Shown: piece by piece, positions 46,414 through 56,310 of the stretch
Layout: every line of letters begins with the position of its first letter
Numbering within the stretch: the first letter of the stretch is position 1
Source: Pycnopodia helianthoides
Taxonomy: Eukaryota > Echinodermata > Asteroidea > Forcipulatida > Asteriidae
Direction: 5' to 3'
DNA length: 64,000 nt
Assembly: GCA_032158295.1 (NCBI GenBank)
Contig: CM063249.1
Span: 16,038,078 to 16,102,077 of the forward strand
Made by a program: the position numbers and the translations under genes
The notes under the pieces: model-generated
What the model was told of the DNA's origin: nothing
Databases searched by the model: none
What the model saw: the letters and a program-made list of their open reading frames with translations, nothing else

Positions 46414-46754
46414 TATAAGTACTCTCCAGAATTTTCTAAATCAACTCCATCGAAGTAAAGATAAGTTCTTATTTGAAGTTGGGTAGTCTCCAATTTCCAA
46501 ATCTACTCCAAGGCAGTAGGTTAGTAGCAGGACAAGTTCCTACAAGTTCCAAAGTAGATGCTGCTGTTTAACACCCCATACATAGATTCTGCCTAGTGAT
46601 TGGTTTAGAGCGTACCACATGATGTCTTATTTTTACGATAAAACCATGTGAGCGTGATAAACTTGACACATCACAAATACCCATAGCAACCAATGTACAT
46701 ATACCCGTAGCAACCAGTGTACTATACCCACATCAACCAGTGTACAGTACTATA

Positions 46755-46923
46755 AACCTTATGCACATGACGTCATTTGAGTAGGGCGCCCTTGGCTATA
46801 GGTCAAAAGAAGGTTGCTCATTGGCTAGTCCTGTTCGACATGTTTACATATCTGCGCGTTTTCCACTTTTTTTCATCAATTACCTCTAAGATGGCGGTGT
46901 GATGACGTCAATGCATAAAGTCG
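46755..46923 (-). mobile_element. AGACCTCTATGCA MITE, copy 2, inverted
   Basis: Inverse of 45514-45685: AACCTTATGCACATGACGTC, GAGTAGGGCGCCC, TACCTCTAAGATGGCGGTGT, TGACGTCAATGCATAAAG. Together the two copies form a 1.4-kb inverted pair. Confidence 0.7.
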
Positions 46924-47804
46924 GTACCCGTAGCAACGGCAGATTCTTAGTACCTAGACGTCTATGTTAGTGTATCGATGAGGTGTTATAAAACAAATGC
47001 TGCTTTTACTTGCAGTTTAGTAAAAACTATGACTCTCAGTGACCCCCGGAGTGTTCTATTTATGTGAGGCCGAGGATCACCTCAAAGGTTGTCTTTTAAA
47101 CCATGGCACTCAAAGCAGTCTATATTTGTATACTGTCACGTTAGGGGGGTTGCCTTTAAAATTTTCAGTGTTTGGCCAGCTTCAGTGACTGGCCAGCAGG
47201 ACCAGGGAGCTTTTCATTTCAGTGGTCAGCTTTTCCACTTGTCCATAACTCGTATTAAATAGGGATACTTTTCAACACTGAACTATCCAGCTGGACCACT
47301 TGGAGTGCATTTTGACTGGTCCTCTGGTGTTTTAACTGGTACTTGGCCAGTGGACCCCTTTTAAGGGAGAACGCTGCACACGTTACCCAAACCAAATGCA
47401 TCTTTTGTGACAACCAAATCTGTAGAAAGTTGATTGGCGTAGCGGTGCCATTTTAAGTTTGGTACAAATGTATTTGAACAAGTCTTTATTTAATTTGTTT
47501 TTATTGAAAGCATGTAACTCGGCACATTGTATACAAAGGGAGTCAAGAGACATGACAACCTTGTATATTGTGCTCACTATAAAACTATTATTTATCTAAG
47601 TGTTTTTTCTTTTTTCTTTTGTTTTTTTTATATTGATGGTGAACACATATTCATAGTTTTACTCCAGAATTGCTACATACATGTTAAATTTGTCCTTTAC
47701 TCTCTATCTATGGAGCCCAATTTTAGAGAGCTTCGTAAGCTGAAAATATTGTTGATTTTCTGCTTTTAAGCAAAAATAAGCAGGAAACGAGTCAGTGATG
47801 ATAC

Positions 47805-48193
47805 CCAGGGCTCACATTCGTGGGGAATATCCACAGGACAGCAGGGCTTGTCACTCTAAATGTTTACGGGACCACAACTTGTTTTACAAGACCAGGATCA
47901 AAATGAGAAACAAAACTTCACATGTGTTGAACAAGCACAAAGAGAAGATTAAAGATTTATCTCATCTTTCTTGTGGGCAAGTAAACTTTGATACTCAACA
48001 GAACTGAAACATAATCAGGCTGCTGAAAGTCAACATTTGGACATGATTGTTTCTTGTTAAAGATATCACACAGTGAGGTAAAGTTATTCAATTGAAAAAC
48101 ACAAGACCGTCAGACCTGTCCGGTTGTGAGTTTTTACCGGGGCTAAAATCACTGGCCTGGGGCCCGTGGTCCAGTGTTAATTTGGAGCCCTGG
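47805..48193 (+). repeat. CCAGGGCTC dispersed element, fourth copy (complete ends)
   Basis: It starts CCAGGGCTCACATTCGTGGG and ends AATTTGGAGCCCTGG. These inverted ends suggest a non-autonomous DNA element. The interior contains AAAGTCAACATTTGGACATG and TGGCCTGGGGCCCGTGGTCC. Confidence 0.7.
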
Positions 48194-48493
48194 TACGCTA
48201 GACATGGTTCTTTGGCTGGTGAAGGTAATCTGGTTAGCACGTTTGTATTGTGTTTAGCTACTTGTTGTGCTTAATAAGCAGATCTATTGAGCCCAGGTCT
48301 CGGTTGATCATATGAGATCTGTCTGATGTAATTATGCCATATCTGCAGGTTTTGAGCGAAGTTGAGTTTTTTTTATTTATTTTGTAACCATTGCATACTT
48401 TCTTAGATCTGCCCTGCAGACAACATTGCTTGTGAAATTGATCTGCTAAGCCAAACTAGGTGGAGTCTAGTATGTGGTATTTTGGCTGGTAAC

Positions 48494-48688
48494 CAGGGCC
48501 CAGTTTCATAGATCTGCTCGAGCAGAAGATATTGCTTAGCATTTTGCTGCTAAGCAAAGATGAGCAGGATACCAGTCACAGATGGTACATGTGACATGAT
48601 GTTTTAGCTGGTCACTTATTCTGGTAAGCATAAGTATTTTGTGCTTTGCTACTTTTTTTGCTTAAGCAGCTCTAGAGATTGGACCCTG
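48494..48688. repeat. GGGCCCAGTTTCATAGAGCT repeat, uninterrupted copy
   Basis: GGGCCCAGTTTCATAGATCT and CTGCTCGAGCAGAAGATATT, then TGAGCAGGATACCAG, end with AGCTCTAGAGATTGGACCC. It serves as the reference for the MITE-interrupted copy at 26138-26544. Confidence 0.68.
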
Positions 48689-48869
48689 TTATTGCTCGGC
48701 CATATTGATATATGCTTAGCAAATGTAAATGCATTTTACCCTTTTCTTTCACATTGCAGTTTATGCACATTTGAAAATCTGGTTATTTACGTAAAGAAAT
48801 TTTTACAGATCAAGACACCCTTGCCTAGGATGATTGGTATAACGATTGAAGCATCTGCACTTAAATGAG

Positions 48870-48960
48870 AGCCGAATTCTTACAGGTCCATTCACCTTCA
48901 CGTGCCAGATGTCACTTTTGCTGTTTGCCAAGCATGCGCCAGTATTCAGGTCTACCATGT
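48870..48960. repeat. Fragment of the TIR module seen at 12107 and 29396
   Basis: GAGCCGAATTCTTACAGGTC and CACGTGCCAGATG match 12130-12180 (GAGTCGAATTCTTACTGGTC, CACGTGCCAGACG). Confidence 0.6.
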
Positions 48961-49149
48961 GTAGGGGACGAGAGGCGAGGGGGGGGGGCTAGACAATTTG
49001 AATGTACAGCAGCTCTGAGATTTTGACTCCTTGTCCTTTTGCCGATTACTCCATTCATGTATCAAGCTTCTTTGCAGAAATCCTTTTGCCAGAAAAAAAT
49101 ACCAATGAATACTGTTGGTCTCTTTTATTTAGGCAACAAAATAGTGGAT

Positions 49150-49206
49150 GGCCTGACGTTTCGACCCCAGCAGAAAGACTCTGCTAGGGTTGAAACGTCA
49201 GACCTT
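49150..49206. repeat. TGACGTTTCGACCC hairpin repeat
   Basis: CTGACGTTTCGACCCCAGCAGA, by position 49159-49180, is inverted after a 5-base loop as TCTGCTAGGGTTGAAACGTCAG. It is a near-perfect stem of about 22 bp, a type I have seen dispersed in marine deuterostome genomes. Confidence 0.65.
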
Positions 49207-49550
49207 TAACTCTTTTTTTTGCATTTATGCCATAGGTCCTTTTGGTTGGTAAGCAACAGCTAATTATATTTTCTGTTTTTGAATGATTATAGCAGTTTGA
49301 TTTAAATAAAACAAAATAATAGTTTTGTTTTATGTGTTCATGCAACTCAAATCAGTACCAGAAACATGGTGTTAACTTATTGTCTAAAAAGGGAAGGAGT
49401 AATTTTTGTAAATTCTGTACATATAAATCCAGATTTCATAAATTTTTGTGGGGCAAAGTGTTATATGGTAACTATGGTAACTAAACACTGAGAATTCATC
49501 TTCTTGGGGGTGAAAACAAAACATTTGTTCAAAAGATGATATCAGCTGTC

Positions 49551-49935
49551 TAGGTAGGGTCATGTAGGCAAAATTATAAAGATAGATACAATAAAAGTCG
49601 CATGTGAACATTTCAGCTGAATACAGTGTCTACTTGCTGAAAAAAATTGCTAAAAACTGTTGCGGTATTTTCACACCAATGCCGAATCCATCCACGTTTA
49701 TTTAGCGAGGTGATGGCGGTTACCAACTGTACTCTCTGGCCGCAGCATTCCCAAACAGACACCAACCCTCAGATATCTGAGAAATGAAATTCATGCCTGA
49801 ATTGTTTCCCAGTACAAAATGTAACCATATTACTTCGAAGGGAATCCTTTCTTTAAATAGTTTATACTATCAACAGCTGCAGTGCTTCTCACCAAGTATG
49901 TTTTGGGGGTCAATAATCTATGACCCTACGTTTAA
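49551..49935. mobile_element. TTAA-type MITE, diverged relative of 33982-34427
   Basis: TAGGTAGGGTCATGTAGGCA at the left and ATGACCCTACGTTTAA at the right are inverted. The left TTAA is mutated. Confidence 0.62.
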
Positions 49936-50249
49936 GCCATTTCAATGTTACAGAAAGACTTAAACATTAATCTTGAATATGTTCTGTGGTTTTTTCCCTT
50001 TTAAAATGGTAAAATTGAATTAGTCTGAACTGTTTGTGTAACACATCCCTAACCCAACTAGGACTCTTCCTCTGTGCTGTACATGGTGCTGTCACTGTCG
50101 TCAATTTGTCCTCAAGTCCTAAACGAAACCTGTTTTTCTTCGTTATACAAAAACATATTTGCATTGTTTTCCTCCGTATGTATAAATCGGTTTGTCACAT
50201 TGAATGTGCACTGCATAGATGGAAAAACACAATTATTGTTTTATAATCT

Positions 50250-50575
50250 TAATAATAAATAATAATAATTATAATAATATAATGATAATAACTTGTATTT
50301 CTCATGTGCTTTCTCAAGTTAATAGGCCCCTCAAAGCGCCTTACAATATTATTACCCCAATTCATTGGGCCTTTGGCGTTACAGAAACTATGTCAACTCC
50401 TAAGGAGTATGCAGCACCGGCAGCAAAATGGGCGCACAGGTTGCTAATCATTCACATAAACAATCTCTACCAGTGCAGGTACCCATTAACTCCTTGGTAA
50501 TGAGATGCAAGTATAGTTAAGTTTCTTGCTCAGCAACACAAGTGTCACAACCAGAATTCAAACTTTGAGATATGA
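50250..50575 (-). mobile_element. SINE 3' half, minus strand
   Basis: It contains the inverse of the 42239-42570 body: TCAAAGCGCCTTACAATATT, CAACTCCTAAGGAGTATGCA, GGTACCCATTAACTCCTTGG, AACACAAGTGTCA. An AAT-rich tail precedes it at 50245-50290. Confidence 0.68.
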
Positions 50576-50929
50576 ATTGATGGAAGTGTCTTTTAAAATT
50601 TGATTTAGTTTATTAATGAAGGAATGCAGATCAATTGTATATAGAATTGGTGATCAGTGTAATTATTGTCGAATTTCGTTTTTTGAATGTTGTCAGGAAA
50701 ACAATGCCCTACACTAAAATGACAATAAAATAAATGACATTATTTTTGGGAGCTGTTGACATTTTGCTTATTATATTGAGTAATGCCTTGTACTTTTGTT
50801 TTGATATCACAATACAATTTGGGTTTAAATACTCGAATTTGCATCAAAAACGTTAAAATTGTTTTTTTTCATGCACCACAATTACTATTTCCCAATTAAC
50901 AAGGAGTAACTTTTGCAGTCTTGTTCACA

Positions 50930-53900
50930 TTCACAAAGGGTAAGTATTGCAGTTCAGTTCACATTCACAAGGGGTAAGCCTTGTAGTTTTGTTCAAGTTC
51001 ACAATAGGTAAGTCTTACATTTTTGTTTCCAAATTCACAAAGGGTAAGTCTTGTAGTTTTCTTCAAGTTCACAAGGGGTAAGTCTTGCAGATTTTAGTGA
51101 AAATTCACAAGGGGTAAACCTTGTAGTTTTATTTAAGTTTACAAGGGGTAGATCTTACAGGTTTTTTCACATTCACAAGGGGTTAGTCTTGCAGGTTTGT
51201 TGTAAGCCTTGTAGTTTTATTTAAGTTCACAAGGATTAGGTCTTACAGTTTTTTTCATATTCACAAGGGGTAAATCTTGCAGGTTTGTTGAAATTCACAA
51301 GGGGGTAAGCCTTGTAAGTTTTATTCAAGGTCACAAGGGGTAAGTCTTGCAGATTTGTTGAATTTCACAAGGGGTAAGCCTTGTAGTTTTGTTGAAATTC
51401 ACAAGGAGTTAGTCTTGCAGGTTTGTTGTAATTCACAAGGTGTAAGCCTTGTAGTTTTATTTAAGTTCACAGGGGTAAATCTTACAGTTTTTTCCCACAT
51501 TCACAAGGGGGTAAGCTTTGTAGTTTTGTTCAAATTCACAAGGGGTCAGTCTTGTAAATTTGTCCACCTTCACAAGGGGTTATCCTTGTAGTTTTGTTAA
51601 AGTTCACAAGGGGTTAGTCTCGCAGATTTGTTGAAATTCACAAGGGGTTAGTCTCGCAGATTTGTTGAAGTTCACAAGGGGTAAGTCTTGCAGATTTTAG
51701 TGAAAATTCACAAGGGGTAAACCTTGTAGTTTTATTTAAGTTTACAAGGGGTAGATCTTACAGGTTTTTTCACATTCACAAGGGGTTAGTCTTGCAGGTT
51801 TGTGTTGTAAGCCTTGTTGTTTTATTTAAGTTCACAAGGGTTAGGTCTTACAGTTTTTTTCACATTCACAAGGGGTAAGTCTTGCAGGTTTGTTGAAATT
51901 CACAAGGGGTAAGCCTTGTAAGTTTTACTCAAGGTCACAAGGGGTAAGTCTTACAGTTTTTTTCACATTCACAAGGGGCAGGTTTTGCAGATTTTGTTGA
52001 AATTCACAAGGGGTAAGCCTTGTAGTTTTATTTAAAGTCACAAGGGTAAGTCTTGTAGTTTTGTTCAAGTTCACAAGAGGTTAGTCTTGCAGATTTGTTG
52101 AATTTCACAAGGTGTAAGCCTTGTTGTTTTATTGAAGCTCACAAGAGGTAAGTTTTACAGGTTTTTTTTCCAAATTCACAAGGGGTTAAGCTTGTAGTTT
52201 TGTTCAAGTTACTAGGGGTTAGTCTTGCAATTTTTTCTCACATTCACAAGCGGTAAGCCTTGTAGTTTTGTTCAAGTTCACAAGGGTAAGTCTTACAGTT
52301 TTTTCCAAATTCACAAGGGTAAGTCATGTAGTTTTGTTAAGTTCACAAAGGGTTAGTCTTGCAGATTTGTTGAAGTTCAAAAGGAGTAAGTCTTGCAGAT
52401 TTGTTGAAGCTGACAGGGGGTAAGCCTTGTAGTTTTAGTAAAGTTCACAATGGGTAAGTCTTACAGTTTTTTTCCACATTCACAAGGGGTTAGTCTTGCA
52501 GGTTTGTTGAAATTCACAAGGGGTAACTCTTGTAGTTTTATTTAAGTTCACAAGGGGTAAGTCTTACAGTTTTTTCCCACATTCACAAGGGGGTAAGCTT
52601 TGTAGTTTTGTTCAAATTCACAAGGGGTCAGTCTTGTAAATTGTTGAAATTCACAAGGGGTAACCCTTGTAAGTTTTTATTTAAGGTAACAAGGGGTAAA
52701 TCTTACATTTTTTTCACATCCACAAGGGGTTAGTCTTGCAGATTTATTTAAGTTCACAAGGGGTAAGACTTGCAGATTTTGTTGAAATTCACAAGGGGTA
52801 AGCCTTTTAGTTTTATTTAAGTTCACAAGGGGTAAGTCTTGTAGTTTTTTTCCACAATCACAAGGGTTAAGCCTTGTAGTTTTATTAAAGTTCACAATGT
52901 GTAAGTCTTACAGTTTTTTTCCCACATTCACAAGGGGTAAGTCTTACAGTTTTTTCATATTCACAAGGGGTTAGTCCTTGCAGGTTTGTGTTGAAATTCA
53001 CAAGGGGTCAGTATTGTAATTTGTCCACCTTCACAAGGGGTTATCCTTGTAGTTTTATTAAAGTTCACAAGGGGTAAGTCTTACAGGTTTCCTTCACATT
53101 CACAAGGGTAAGCCATGCAGTTTGTTCACATTCACAAGGGGTAAGCCTTGTAGTTTGTTCACATTCACAAGGTGTAAGCCTTATAGTTTTGTTCAAGTTC
53201 ACAAGAGGTAAGTCTTACATTTTTTTCCAAATTCACAAGGTCTAAGCCTTGTAGTTTTGTTCAAGTTCACAGGGGGTAAGTCTTACAGTTTTGTTTCCAA
53301 ATTCACAAGGGGTAAGCCATGTAGTTTTGTTAAAGTTCACAAAGGGTTAGTCTTGCAGATTTGCGAAAGTTCACAAGGGGTTAGTTTTGTTGTTTTGTTC
53401 AAGTTCACAAGGGGTTAGTCTTGCAGGTTTGTTGAAATTCACAAGGGTAACCCTTGTAAGTTTTATTTAAGGTAACAAGGGGTAAATCTTACAGTTTTTT
53501 CACATCCACAAGGGTTAGTCTTGCAGATTTATTTAAGTTCACAAGGGGTAAGACTTGCAGATTTTGTTGAAATTCACAAGGGGTAAGCCTTTTAGTTTTA
53601 TTTAAGTTCACAAGGGGTAAGTCTTGTATTTTTTCCACAATCACAAGGGTTAAGCCTTGTAGTTTTATTAAAGTTCACAATGTGTAAGTCTTACAGTTTT
53701 TTTCCCACATTCACAAGGGGTAAGTCTTACAGTTTTTTTCATATTCACAAGGGGTTAGTCTTGCAGGTTTGTTGAAATTCACAAGGGGTCAGTATTGTAA
53801 ATTTTTCCACCTTCACAAGGGTTATCCTTGTAGTTTTATTAAAGTTCACAAGGGGTAAGGCTTACAGGTTTTTTTCACATTCACAAGGGTAAGCCATGCA

Positions 53901-56310
53901 GTTTGTTTACATTCACAAGTGGTAAGCCTTGTAGTTTTGTTCAAGTTCACAAGGGTAAGTCTTACAGGTTTTTTTCCAAATTCCCTTGTAGTTTTGTTCA
54001 AGTTCACAAGAGGTAAGTCTTTCATTTTTTCTCCAAATTCACAAGGGTAAGCCTTGTAGTTTTTCCAAATTCACAAGGGGTTAGCCTTGTAGTTTTACTT
54101 AAGTTCACAAGGGTAGGTCTTAAATTTTTTTCCCACATTCACAAGGGGTAAGCCTTGTGTTTTATTAAAGTTCACAATGTGTAAGTCTTACAGTTTTTTC
54201 CCACATTCACAAGGGGTAAGTCTTACAGTTTTTTCATATTCACAAGGGGTTAGTCTTGCAGGTTTGTTGAAATTCACAAGGGGTCAGTATTGTAAATTTG
54301 TCCACCTTCACAAGGGGTTATCCTTGTAGTTTTATTAAAGTTCACAAGGGGTAAGTCTTACAGGTTTCCTTCACATTCACAAGGGTAAGCCATGCAGTTT
54401 GTTCACATTCACAAGGGGTAAGCCTTGTAGTTTGTTCACATTCACAAGGTGTAAGCCTTATAGTTTTGTTCAAGTTCACAAGAGGTAAGTCTTACATTTT
54501 TTTCCAAATTCACAAGGTCTAAGCCTTGTAGTTTTGTTCAAGTTCACAGGGGGTAAGTCTTACAGTTTTGTTTCCAAATTCACAAGGGGTAAGCCATGTA
54601 GTTTTGTTAAAGTTCACAAAGGGTTAGTCTTGCAGATTTGCGAAAGTTCACAAGGGTTAGTTTTGTTGTTTTGTTCAAGTTCACAAGGGGTTAGTCTTGC
54701 AGGTTTGTTGAAATTCACAAGGGGTAACCCTTGTAAGTTTTATTTAAGGTAACAAGGGGTAAATCTTACAGTTTTTTTCACATCCACAAGGGGTTAGTCT
54801 TGCAGATTTATTTAAGTTCACAAGGGGTAAGACTTGCAGATTTTGTTGAAATTCACAAGGGGTAAGCCTTTTAGTTTTATTTAAGTTCACAAGGGGTAAG
54901 TCTTGTGTTTTTTCCACAATCACAAGGGTTAAGCCTTGTAGTTTTATTAAAGTTCACAATGTGTAAGTCTTACAGTTTTTTTCCCACATTCACAAGGGGT
55001 AAGTCTTACAGTTTTTTCATATTCACAAGGGGTTAGTCTTGCAGGTTTGTTGAAATTCACAAGGGGTCAGTATTGTAAATTTTTCCACCTTCACAAGGGG
55101 TTATCCTTGTAGTTTTATTAAAGTTCACAAGGGGTAAGGCTTACAGGTTTTTCTTCACATTCACAAGGGTAAGCCATGCAGTTTGTTTACATTCACAAGT
55201 GGTATAGCCTTGTAGTTTTGTTCAAGTTCACAAGAGGTAAGTCTTACAGGTTTTTTTCCAAATTCCCTTGTAGTTCTAAGTTCACAGGAGGTAAGTTTTA
55301 CATTTTTTCTCCAAATTCACAAGGGGTAAGCCTTGTAGTTTTTCCAAATTCACAAGGGGTTAGCCTTGTAGTTTTATCTTAAGTTCACAAGGGGTAGGTC
55401 TTACAGTTTTTTTCCCACATTCACAAGGGGTAAGCTCTTGTTTTTTTTTCACAATCACAAGGGTAAGCCTTGTAGTTTTATTAAGTTCACAAGGGGTAAG
55501 TCTTACAGGTTTTTGAAATTCACAAGGGGTAAGCCTTGTAGTTTTATTTAAGTTCAAAAGGGGTAAGTCTTACAGTTTTTTCCAAATTCACAAAGGGGTA
55601 AGCCTTGTAGTTTTATTTAAGTTCGAAAGGGGTAAGTCTTACAGGTTTGTTGAATTCACAAAGGGTAAACCTTGTAGTTTTATTTAATTCACAAGGGTAG
55701 TTAACCGTTTTTTTTCCCCAATTCAAAGGGGAAGCCTTTTAGTTTTGTTCAGAGTCACAAGGGTAAGTCTTACAGTTTTGTTTCCAAATTCACAAGGGGT
55801 AAGCCATTTTAGTTTTGTTCAAGTTCACAAAGGGTTAGTCTTGCAGTTTGTTGAAGTTCACAAGGGGTAAGCCTTTTAGTTTTATTAAAGTTCACAATGG
55901 GTACGTCTTTCAGGTTTTTTCCCCACATTCACAAGGGGTAAGCCTTGTATTTGTTTTTCAAGTTCACAAGCGGGTAAGTCTTGTATTTTTTTCCACATTC
56001 ACAAGGGGTAAGCCTTGTAGTTTTATTTAAGTTCACAAGGGGTAAGTCTTACAGTTTTTTTCCACATTCACAAGGGGTAAGCCTTGTAGTTTTTTCAAGT
56101 CACAAGGGGTAAGTCTTGCAGATTTTTTTGAAGTTCACAAGGGGTAAGCTTGTAGTTTTGTTAAGTTCACAAGGGTAGTCTACTGTTTTCAAGTTCACAA
56201 GGGTAGTCTTTGCATATTTGCTGAAGTTCACAAGGGGTTAAGTCTTGATTTATAAAGTTCACAAGGGTAATCTTAAGTTTTTTCCACATTCACAAGGGGT
56301 AAGCCTTGTG
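50930..56310 (+). repeat. Tandem array 1, about 34-bp units, roughly 150-160 copies
   Basis: The consensus unit is CACAAGGGGTAAGCCTTGTA followed by GTTTTGTTCAAGTT. It tends to alternate with a second type, CACAAGGGGTAAGTCTTACA followed by GTTTTTTTCCACATT, giving a loose 68-bp dimer. Units vary between about 30 and 36 bp. There are longer-range duplications of about 1.28 kb between 52.65 and 55.25 kb. The unit is not a multiple of three, so the repeated peptide-like frames inside (VSLVVLFKFTRGK) are by-products. The copy number is estimated from length. Confidence 0.95.
52650..55260 (+). repeat. Higher-order repeat inside array 1, about 1.28 kb
   Basis: The marker AGTTCACAATGTGTAAGTCT occurs at 52891, 53671, 54171 and 54952 (spacing 780, 500, 781). 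The marker TTCACATTCACAAGGGTAAG followed by CCATGCAG occurs at 53093, 53875, 54370 and 55157. The equal offsets show block-wise duplication of about 1280 bp. Confidence 0.8.

Larger units (their letters stand above)
44539..50929. other. Intergenic repeat-rich region downstream of RNF185
   Basis: No coding exon is seen on either strand. The individual repeats are listed separately. The stretches 46960-47800, 48190-48490 and 49210-49550 show no structure that I recognise, apart from GGCCAG-rich text at 47175-47360. Confidence 0.5.

Noticed and set aside
51355..54752. Repetitive ORFs with VSLVVLFKFTRGK-like peptides
   Set aside because: The unit is not a multiple of three and frames rotate between units. 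The longest runs are under 80 codons.
50930..56310. CRISPR-like array of regularly spaced 34-bp repeats
   Set aside because: The repeats are contiguous and variable, there are no unique spacers, and the context is eukaryotic with introns. It is a minisatellite.
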